Both the position numbers and the translations under genes were made by a program. Of a stretch of 6,071 nt of DNA, positions 1-6,071 are shown piece by piece. The notes beneath the pieces are model-generated. The model was given only the letters and a program-made list of their open reading frames with translations, searched no databases and was not told the origin of the DNA. Origin of the DNA: Bacteroidota bacterium (lineage in GTDB: Bacteria > Bacteroidota > Bacteroidia > Bacteroidales > UBA1556). The first letter of the stretch is position 1. Each line of letters opens with the position of its first letter. The stretch covers positions 1-6,071 of the forward strand of contig QNXT01000183.1 of the NCBI GenBank assembly GCA_003973505.1, given 5' to 3'.

Positions 1-709
1 AAAAATTTTCTATCCCAAAATACATTAATGTTTCATAATATTTCGGAGGTTTATCTTGCCCTTCGTCAATAATCAGATGATATGGATTTTCTTCTATACC
101 TCTACTCTCTAAATTTTTTATCATCTTGTCATAATCAGGTTTTCTTTTGCTCCCTTCAATATGCGGGATATACTCTTGGAATAATTTCCAATACTCCTTA
201 CCTATCCAACTATCCAAAGTAGCACTATTCAAATCAAAATCAACCAATTGTTTTGTAGCACTCAAAAGAACTTTATTAAAAGTCAAAAATACATAGTTGT
301 CATTTTTATGATATTTCATCGCTCTTAAAAGAGCAACTATTGACTTACCGGTTCCCGGTCCTCCAATAATTAGAAACTGTCCATCCTCTGGCAATCTAAG
401 AACTCTATCTTGGTCTTTATTCAAATCATCAATTCCCGGCAATTTAAATTTTCTAAGATTCCTTTTTGATACTGAAATCAAATCTAGCCTCGTATATTCG
501 TTATTTTGACCATATTTAACTTTTTTAACGATGCATTCCATACCTTTTTGTAACTTAATATTTTTCCAAGTTTTATTTTTTGGTTTCGATATAGAATAGT
601 TTTTTCCATCTAAACTTATTAAGATATTTCTATTTAATACTTCTTGTATTATTATCTTGTATTCAATTTCGTAATCAATCGGTAAATCTTTTATCGAAGT
701 ATTAGTCAT
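1..709 (-). CDS. UvrD-like superfamily 1 helicase/ATPase, N-terminal part (C-terminus beyond left edge)
   Basis: This frame is open from an ATG at 709-707 to the left window edge, giving 236 residues without a stop, so the gene is 3'-truncated by the window. Residues 96-104 (LNKDQDRVL) look like the Q-motif region that precedes the ATPase core of UvrD-type helicases. Residues 116-123 are a perfect Walker A (GGPGTGKS). FLTFNK at 141-146 fits motif Ia. LIIDEGQD at 212-219 is a typical SF1 motif II (Walker B), and the Q of DEGQD favours UvrD-like helicases over DEAD-box SF2 enzymes. Residues 1-90 precede the motor and look beta-rich; I do not recognise them. The start is supported by AAAGGA 8 nt upstream. 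The gene overlaps the end of drmB by 8 nt, so it is probably translationally coupled and works in the same defence system, likely moving or unwinding DNA. That role is inferred from motifs and position. In canonical DISARM this place belongs to drmC, a PLD protein, which this is not. Confidence 0.87.
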   Translation of the reverse strand, partial: MTNTSIKDLPIDYEIEYKIIIQEVLNRNILISLDGKNYSISKPKNKTWKNIKLQKGMECIVKKVKYGQNNEYTRLDLISVSKRNLRKFKLPGIDDLNKDQDRVLRLPEDGQFLIIGGPGTGKSIVALLRAMKYHKNDNYVFLTFNKVLLSATKQLVDFDLNSATLDSWIGKEYWKLFQEYIPHIEGSKRKPDYDKMIKNLESRGIEENPYHLIIDEGQDKPPKYYETLMYFGIENF

Positions 710-2540
710 ACATCTTTTCCTTTGCCACAAACTCTAAAAAGTTAGGAATGCCTAAACTTTCACTACCTTTGATAAATATTCTATCCAAAAACACATTTCC
801 GTAAGCACAGCTCGGTTCAGGTATAAGAGCACATGCATGACAAGCCGCACGATTAAGCCACCCGGGACCTTGCCCCTCATGTTCGGTGCAAACCGGGTCT
901 AAAGAACACCACATAGCATGTTTAAAAGCACTATCCATTAATGAAAGAAACTCTTTCGGCTCTGCACTTTCGACTATCCCTCCCAAAGAACCTACGATAT
1001 CCGAAACAGTTGTATAGATTAAGACTCCTGACATCTTTCTATCTCTTGAGCAGTATATTCTCTCTTTGAGAGATGCGGCGGGATAACCGGCTATTGACTC
1101 AAGCTCCCTAATTAAAAGATGCGATAATGTATGAAGTAGTAAAAATCTTGGAGTAACTTCAACATCTACATTTAAAGTAACTTCAGATTTCTCATATCTC
1201 TTTAGAATCTCATCTGCTCTTTTTTTGACGGGATGAAGAGTTTCCCATTTAGATAAAATATTCTCATCTATCGTAAAAAACACCCCTTCACCGAAAAGCT
1301 CTATCGCCGGTAACCAATTGCTACTGCCTACTATATCCGGAGGCACTAACTCTCTTGTCGTATTATCATCTTCATAACCTCTATAAAAACCTTTGAACAC
1401 CTGTATCTCTCTAAGTCTCATAGCTATAATATGATTATCTATCATACGAACTATCGATTTTAACTCTTGCGACTCTATAGATTGATACAATAAATGAAAC
1501 TCTTTAGTTTTATGAACAGTTACAAAGTCTTCATCATCTCTAACATCCTCTAACGGTGTTAAAAAGGCTTTATACTCATCTTCGATTAGTTCGCCTACGG
1601 TAATATTTTCATTATAATAAGGGTATCCCTTTTTAATTTCATCTAACGCTTCTTTTATCTCTTCTATGCTACATCTATATTTAGTAGCAATCTCTTTGAG
1701 TTTGCTTTTTCTTCTCAAGGGAATTTTGATACTATCTATCTCTCTTCTCAATTTTGAACTATTATAAAGTCTATCGATGATACTATTTTTAATAATTCTT
1801 GATTCCGGAGGGATAACCAACGCATTTACCCGTTCAGGTAAATAGACTCCGGGATTATTTACTTCCAAAATTTCAACAATATCATTTTCGTCTAATTCGG
1901 GAGCTTTTTCATATATCCACGGCTGAATAGAGTTGATAATTTTTATTTTACTATTCTCATAATAGTTTTGACTTCCGCATCTCATACATCTTATAACGCT
2001 TTTTCCATTATTATCAGTAGTAACCTTCAAATAAGAGTTTTCATAATCTATTTCACATTTTATATCCGATTCTAAATGACAGATATAGTGCCAAGGGACT
2101 TCACTCATATATCCTTTATTACTAACAGCACACCAAGTTACCTGCTCCAATTTATTTCCACAATCTTCGCAAATAGTATCATCGATTAATCTTTTATCTT
2201 GTTTTCTCCAAGGGTTATTATGCAGTAAACCGCACTTTTGGCACTTTGCATATACGGGAAAAAGCACGGCTGGGAGATAAACACCCTCTATTTCATCTCT
2301 TTCATTTAATCTAGCCGATGGAGGCATTCTAAGCTCTTTATCTATATTCAAAGCTTTTGATACTCTTTTAACATAAGGAATAATATTTGCAGATATCTGA
2401 CCTGTTTTATCCGTCCAATAACGAATATCTGTAATAACCATTAATCTATCCTCTGCTCCGCGAACTATAGCACCGATACCCGCATATGACATTAAATGGG
2501 AAAACCTAACCGGAGTATATTGCTGTTTACTCTTATTCAC
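702..2540 (-). CDS. drmB: DrmB, DUF1998 zinc-binding component of a DISARM anti-phage system
   Basis: This 612-residue protein has the usual length and layout of DrmB. The N-terminus carries the family's opening signature (RFSHLMSYAGIGAIV, residues 12-26). C100, C103, C124 and C127 form a CxxC...CxxC zinc ribbon. A second cysteine cluster (C154, C162, C185, C188) may hold another metal. The C-terminal third is DUF1998-like, with the histidine pair in LLHTLSHLLI (H470, H474) followed by a cysteine set at C545, C551, C567, C570 and C578. I see no nuclease or ATPase motif. In known DISARM systems DrmB binds DrmA, and the pair engages foreign DNA in the cytoplasm. I chose a GTG start (2540-2538) because AAGGAG lies 9 nt upstream and because the first internal ATG (residue 17) would cut into the conserved N-terminal motif. 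The gene overlaps drmA by 8 nt upstream and the helicase gene by 8 nt downstream. Family assignment is by recognition of the motifs, not by a database search. Confidence 0.92.
   Translation of the reverse strand: MNKSKQQYTPVRFSHLMSYAGIGAIVRGAEDRLMVITDIRYWTDKTGQISANIIPYVKRVSKALNIDKELRMPPSARLNERDEIEGVYLPAVLFPVYAKCQKCGLLHNNPWRKQDKRLIDDTICEDCGNKLEQVTWCAVSNKGYMSEVPWHYICHLESDIKCEIDYENSYLKVTTDNNGKSVIRCMRCGSQNYYENSKIKIINSIQPWIYEKAPELDENDIVEILEVNNPGVYLPERVNALVIPPESRIIKNSIIDRLYNSSKLRREIDSIKIPLRRKSKLKEIATKYRCSIEEIKEALDEIKKGYPYYNENITVGELIEDEYKAFLTPLEDVRDDEDFVTVHKTKEFHLLYQSIESQELKSIVRMIDNHIIAMRLREIQVFKGFYRGYEDDNTTRELVPPDIVGSSNWLPAIELFGEGVFFTIDENILSKWETLHPVKKRADEILKRYEKSEVTLNVDVEVTPRFLLLHTLSHLLIRELESIAGYPAASLKERIYCSRDRKMSGVLIYTTVSDIVGSLGGIVESAEPKEFLSLMDSAFKHAMWCSLDPVCTEHEGQGPGWLNRAACHACALIPEPSCAYGNVFLDRIFIKGSESLGIPNFLEFVAKEKMYD
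718..723 (-). promoter_or_regulatory. Ribosome binding site of the UvrD-like helicase gene (AAAGGA)
   Basis: AAAGGA lies 8 nt upstream of the ATG at 709, within the last codons of drmB. It supports this ATG as the true start and shows that the gene begins before drmB ends. Confidence 0.7.
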
Positions 2541-5500
2541 TACCCTTTACTCCTTTTAATAGCTTAAATAGTGCGGAACTCTCAACATTTCTCATAGATT
2601 GAAGAGTTTGCCATAAACCGTTTTCCGTCTCAAAATCACATATAAGATTATTAAAACTTCTATCATTAGAGTTATATACCAACTTAATTCTATTTTTTTT
2701 ACAAAATTGCACCTCACTATCCCACTCCGCTACCAAATTATCAATATGTTGTTCTGTTTTTTCAATCAACTCTCTATTATCCCCGATAGCCGATTTGCAA
2801 CGAAGTTTCATTATTCTTATCACTCTTCTTACTTTGCTATCTTCTTTATTAAAATCACCTGCCGCACTGTTGTGAAGTAATTCTATTCCGCTATGTCTCA
2901 TTACAATAACTAATGATGCGTGCAAAGCTCTTGACCTAGCTCTAAATGTAAACGGTGTCAAGCTAGTCGGTTCTACAAATCTATAAAAAGAGTCGTGATA
3001 AGATTTGAAATTTTCGTAATGGGATAGGCTTCTAGCTTGTGTCTTATAATAATTTACAAATACTATACCCGGTGTCTCTCCTCGTCCTACTCGACTACTT
3101 GCTTGAATATACTCTGCAGTCGTTAACGGTTGACCGTTTATAATCATTAGAGCCAATCTCGGGACATCTAAACCGACGGATATCATATTGGTAGCGAGTG
3201 CCACATCTATAGCATCTTTATCATTTCTATCTTTTGCAAGTGCATCAAAAATTTGTGCATTCTCTTCTGCGGTTTGATTACTAGTAAGTGTTTTTACTAC
3301 AATATTTCGAATAGGTAGATATTTATCTACTATATTTTTTATCTCTTTATTATCGATATCTTTTAAATCATCTATATCTTTCAAATCTATATTTTTGAAA
3401 AAATCCGGAAACTCTTTCTCTATCTCCTCTTTTATATTTTCAAGCGTAAATTTTTTGAGATATGATTTTACACCGCTTTGATATAAAGTTCGGCTATTGT
3501 CAACCCCTTTTAAACTTCCATGATAGACTATCTGTGTCCACCACCTATCCATAAACTCTTCATTATCTTTAAATAGTTTCACAGGAGCAGCAAGCAATAG
3601 ACCCGCCAAAGGTTCAAGACAGTGCTGTCTATCCAACAAAGGTGCCAAATAGCCGACATAAACTCTACCCGATTTCTGTTTTAAAGGCACTGTTTTGGCA
3701 AAATATGAATCATCATACCTAAGACCCGGTGGCGGAAATATCGCTGTCTCTCTGGCAAAAAGTCTCCTCACCTGCTTTTCTGCATTTTTGATAGTAGCTG
3801 TAGATGCTATATATTTTGCTCTCATTCCTTTTGCTATCAAGACGGTATCTATAGCTACTTCATACAAACCGACTATTGAGCCTAATGCGCTTGAGATAAG
3901 ATGCAACTCATCTTGAATAATTAATTCGGGAGGTCTATTCCCGCCGACACCGAAAAAACTACTAGCTCGTTCTTCCCATGCTAATCTTGCAAATTTATCG
4001 ACAGTCGCGATTAGTAAGCTTGGAGCTTGTGAATATAATGCTTCGTCAACTATATTGCAAGGTAAAATATTATCTTTTATTTTACCGAAATCACAACTAT
4101 TATTGTTGCAGGTAAAATGAAAACTATTTTCACTCAATATATAATTCTCTTCCGTAAATTTGCTATCACACCACGGACAACTATTCAAAACCAATTTACT
4201 AAACTGCTTTTTTTCCAATATATTTTTGACTTGACTAAAACTATTCGGTGAACTGGCACTTCCCACCCAAAGCCCGACAGAAAAAGGTTCTTTGCCGAAT
4301 AGTTCAATACTATTTCGTCTTATTAGCTCTAATGCGGAGATTACTTTACTCGCTCTCAAAAACTGCTGTGCGGTCAGAAGCCTCAATGTATAACGCATAA
4401 TAGCTACTGTCCCTCCCGCACTAGCCGGATATTTCAATCTTCTATATATAAATAAGAATGCCATCAATCCAAGATAAGCTTCTGTTTTACCTCCTCCGGT
4501 AGGAAACCAAATAAGGTCAAGTGTATCTCTAAAATTACTATTCTCATTTGCTGTGGATTCTAATGTCATCAGAATAAACGCCAACTGAAATGGTCTCCAT
4601 CTATATACCGATTTATCTTTGACAATACCTCTATTTTTATCTCTTACGACCCACTGTCTTAGCATCGCTTCATTTGCGGTAGCAAAAGCTCTACCGGCAT
4701 AATTGTCTTTTTTTAATAAATCTATACCCTTTTGCATTCTTGTTTTTGCGACAGTCTGTTTTTTTATTATTTTTTCGGCAGTCTCTTTATCCTCTTCCTC
4801 TTCATCATTTGCTAATAATTCTTGAGTAGATATCCAATTTTCATAATTATTGACAAACTTTTGTAACTCTTGAATAACGCTCTCTCTATTTTCGTAATTC
4901 ATTAAGAAGTTAAACTCTAATACTTTATCCGAAGCGTTACCGGTATCGGCGGTTACTTGAGGCACCTCAACCATAGGTAGAAAGTCAATCCATATCTCCA
5001 TCTTGCCTCGTTTATCTCTCTGCCAATTTACAGCTGTTCCATGCCCTATCGCATAGATATGTAAATCTTTATATCGTAATTCAATCTCTTTCTCTTCGTC
5101 ATTAAGTAACGCTTTATTCTTAGAGGGATATATATCTATATCTCCGGATTCTATAATACATTTGAGTTCAACTTCAAACAGTGTCTTTTCATTCTGCTCT
5201 ATATTGAATTTTTTTCTATTTTGTGTAGAATCTATTTTCATATTGTTCGATATTGTAATAGTTACGATATATCCGTCGTTATACGGTCTCCACAAAGTAT
5301 CTATCTTTGCACGACCGTCAAAGACTTCATATTGATTTACGCTATTTGGAGAAAATTCAACCTCTTTCCCGTCGTCGGCTAATTTATTTTTTATCCATAA
5401 TTGTCGGATAAATTTTTGGTTTAAATTATCTCTTTCTGATTGCAAATTGTATTGCACAGCATTATAAAATACTCTTAGCTTGATATTATCACCTGAGATA

Positions 5501-5775
5501 AAGAATGAAAATCCCGCGGAAGATGGAGGTATGTATCTTTTTACTTTTTTGATAGGAGTCGCTTCCTTCTCACTATCATCTAAGCTCAATTCTATATTCT
5601 CTTCTTCGATATCTTCTTCAAATATATCTTCTGACTCGATTATCGGAAATAGAAATCCCGTAAAAAATCTATCTAACGGCTTTTGTCCTATCAAAATATC
5701 ATCTTTGAAATCGACTCCTATCAGTTGCCGTTTCGTAAACTCAAGAAATCTATCTCTCTGCTTTCGTAAAATCAT
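2533..5775 (-). CDS. drmA: DrmA, SF2 helicase of a DISARM anti-phage system
   Basis: This 1080-residue protein (numbered from the ATG) has a full set of SF2 helicase motifs. Walker A is PTGGGKT (425-431), motif II is DELH (622-625), motif III is STAT (658-661), motif V is around ATNMISVGLD (861-870), and motif VI is QASSRVGRG (891-899). A four-cysteine zinc ribbon (C533, C536, C556, C561) sits between motifs I and II. Directly after motif VI comes the stretch I rely on for DrmA: SHYENFKSYHDSFYRFVEP and a following TPF...RARSRALHA block (about 918-953). The roughly 400-residue N-terminal region contains two acidic stretches (about 47-72 and 324-334). DrmA is an ATPase that pairs with DrmB to recognise and act on phage DNA. 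A TTG at 5793 would add six residues but has no Shine-Dalgarno. The ATG at 5775 has a weak GGA 9 nt upstream, and it starts the protein at the expected N-terminal pattern (RDRFLEFTKRQLIG). The gene is intact, with no frameshift. The spacer to the frame upstream is 88 bp. Confidence 0.93.
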   Translation of the reverse strand: MILRKQRDRFLEFTKRQLIGVDFKDDILIGQKPLDRFFTGFLFPIIESEDIFEEDIEEENIELSLDDSEKEATPIKKVKRYIPPSSAGFSFFISGDNIKLRVFYNAVQYNLQSERDNLNQKFIRQLWIKNKLADDGKEVEFSPNSVNQYEVFDGRAKIDTLWRPYNDGYIVTITISNNMKIDSTQNRKKFNIEQNEKTLFEVELKCIIESGDIDIYPSKNKALLNDEEKEIELRYKDLHIYAIGHGTAVNWQRDKRGKMEIWIDFLPMVEVPQVTADTGNASDKVLEFNFLMNYENRESVIQELQKFVNNYENWISTQELLANDEEEEDKETAEKIIKKQTVAKTRMQKGIDLLKKDNYAGRAFATANEAMLRQWVVRDKNRGIVKDKSVYRWRPFQLAFILMTLESTANENSNFRDTLDLIWFPTGGGKTEAYLGLMAFLFIYRRLKYPASAGGTVAIMRYTLRLLTAQQFLRASKVISALELIRRNSIELFGKEPFSVGLWVGSASSPNSFSQVKNILEKKQFSKLVLNSCPWCDSKFTEENYILSENSFHFTCNNNSCDFGKIKDNILPCNIVDEALYSQAPSLLIATVDKFARLAWEERASSFFGVGGNRPPELIIQDELHLISSALGSIVGLYEVAIDTVLIAKGMRAKYIASTATIKNAEKQVRRLFARETAIFPPPGLRYDDSYFAKTVPLKQKSGRVYVGYLAPLLDRQHCLEPLAGLLLAAPVKLFKDNEEFMDRWWTQIVYHGSLKGVDNSRTLYQSGVKSYLKKFTLENIKEEIEKEFPDFFKNIDLKDIDDLKDIDNKEIKNIVDKYLPIRNIVVKTLTSNQTAEENAQIFDALAKDRNDKDAIDVALATNMISVGLDVPRLALMIINGQPLTTAEYIQASSRVGRGETPGIVFVNYYKTQARSLSHYENFKSYHDSFYRFVEPTSLTPFTFRARSRALHASLVIVMRHSGIELLHNSAAGDFNKEDSKVRRVIRIMKLRCKSAIGDNRELIEKTEQHIDNLVAEWDSEVQFCKKNRIKLVYNSNDRSFNNLICDFETENGLWQTLQSMRNVESSALFKLLKGVKGSE
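2550..2555 (-). promoter_or_regulatory. Ribosome binding site of drmB (AAGGAG)
   Basis: AAGGAG lies 9 nt upstream of the GTG start at 2540, inside the last codons of drmA. It is the strongest Shine-Dalgarno in the window, and it decides the choice of a non-ATG start for drmB. A second purine run, GGG at 2545-2543, lies between it and the start and may contribute. Confidence 0.8.
3355..3390 (-). repeat. Short imperfect tandem repeat inside drmA (two 18-bp units)
   Basis: Two adjacent 18-bp units (3355-3372 and 3373-3390) match at 13 of 18 positions and stay in frame. They encode the back-to-back hexapeptides IDLKDI and DDLKDI at residues 796-807. The stretch lies between motifs III and V in a charged, Lys/Asp-rich segment. 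This suggests a small in-frame duplication in a surface helix or linker of the helicase rather than in its catalytic core. Confidence 0.5.
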
Positions 5776-5863
5776 TACAAGATATCCATTCAAACTTTAT
5801 TTATAATTTTACATTAATTTAAATATGTTTTGATGACAGGTAGCACATTTATCCTATACAATA

Positions 5864-6071
5864 TTAGGTTTTACTTGCTAATAACAAATTCTTATAACAA
5901 GACTCCTCTTTTAAAGTTACTTCTTTATTACCAATTATTTCAAGACACTCTTGAAGTTCTTGATGAGACCATTGAATATTATTATTTACAATCTTACATA
6001 AAAACTTTAATGTACTCTCTGGAAATTTAGTACAAAGTTCTATATCTTTCATTTTGTACAAAATGTAGTGA
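5864..6071 (-). CDS. C-terminal tail of a gene entering from the right edge, function unknown
   Basis: The minus-strand frame ending with TAA at 5866-5864 is open to the window edge. It therefore probably represents the end of a longer gene rather than a complete small one. About 68 residues are visible. Internal starts exist (ATG at 6052, TTG at 6061), but neither has a Shine-Dalgarno, which also argues for a tail. The sequence FPESTLKFLCKIV, then WSHQELQECLEII, then a charged helix ending in LLLASKT looks like paired amphipathic helices. I have a weak impression of the helical C-termini of large defence proteins (for example DUF4020-type tails), but this is not a firm assignment. The gene lies on the same strand as drmA, 88 bp upstream, so it may be the preceding member of the defence locus. 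If the locus follows class 1 or class 2 DISARM, that position could hold a methyltransferase, drmD or drmE. Nothing visible here confirms any of those. Confidence 0.5.
   Translation of the reverse strand, partial: HYILYKMKDIELCTKFPESTLKFLCKIVNNNIQWSHQELQECLEIIGNKEVTLKEESCYKNLLLASKT
6050..6065. repeat. 16-bp perfect palindrome CATTTTGTACAAAATG
   Basis: The two 8-base arms are exact inverse complements with no loop, and symmetry breaks at the next base on each side. A compact loop-less palindrome of this size is what a dimeric repressor site looks like. It lies inside the open frame at the right edge and covers that frame's first ATG (6052-6050). If the frame is the tail of a longer gene, the palindrome is coding sequence and may be chance. 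In AT-rich DNA such symmetry is uncommon but not rare enough to be proof. Confidence 0.35.

Noticed and set aside
3695..3916. Plus-strand open frame of 73 codons
   Set aside because: It lies wholly antisense to the conserved DrmA helicase core, around motifs II and III, and has no credible ribosome binding site.
5480..5806. Plus-strand open frame of 108 codons, Ser/Ile-rich
   Set aside because: It is the antisense of the acidic N-terminal region of DrmA. The Ser-rich composition is what reversed Asp/Glu codons give.
5800..5807. Possible promoter -10 elements in the spacer before drmA (TATAAA on the minus strand, TATAAT on the plus strand)
   Set aside because: The spacer is almost pure A/T, so such hexamers are expected by chance. 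I found no convincing -35 at the right distance, and the plus-strand copy points away from any gene.
5794..5863. Rho-independent terminator after the right-edge gene
   Set aside because: I found no GC-rich stem followed by a T-run on the minus strand, so read-through into drmA remains possible.
5830..6030. Plus-strand open frame of 66 codons (MMTGSTF...)
   Set aside because: It has no Shine-Dalgarno and an AT-driven Tyr/Leu/Ile composition. It opposes the minus-strand frame that is open to the window edge and matches the direction of all other genes.

Overview
The window is AT-rich bacterial DNA in which every gene I can support lies on the minus strand. It therefore reads from the right edge towards the left edge. 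Heavy use of ATA for Ile and AGA for Arg, together with good Shine-Dalgarno sites (AAGGAG, AAAGGA), suggests a low-GC bacterium. A Campylobacterota-type genome or a low-GC Firmicute would fit, but the sequence does not settle the lineage.

In transcription order the layout is as follows. (1) At the right edge (about 5864-6071) an open frame enters from outside the window and stops at 5864. It is probably the C-terminal tail of a larger gene. (2) An 88-bp spacer (5776-5863) follows. (3) At 2533-5775 is a large superfamily 2 helicase that I recognise as DrmA, the helicase of the DISARM anti-phage system. (4) At 702-2540 is DrmB, the DUF1998 zinc-binding partner of DrmA, which overlaps drmA by 8 nt. 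(5) From 709 to the left edge is the first 236 residues of a superfamily 1 UvrD-like helicase/ATPase, which overlaps drmB by 8 nt. It has intact Walker A and Walker B motifs and is cut by the window end.

The three main genes form a tight, probably translationally coupled operon. DrmA and DrmB are the core of DISARM (Defence Island System Associated with Restriction-Modification). In characterised systems they form a DNA-binding complex that helps recognise incoming phage DNA, and a DNA methyltransferase marks self. The gene after drmB in the canonical locus is drmC, a phospholipase-D-type protein. Here that place is taken by a UvrD-like SF1 helicase, and no methyltransferase is visible. The locus is therefore best described as a DISARM core in a non-canonical arrangement, or a DISARM-related defence operon. 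The flanking sequence on both sides is needed to classify it. No RNA genes, CRISPR arrays, insertion sequences or convincing terminators were seen.
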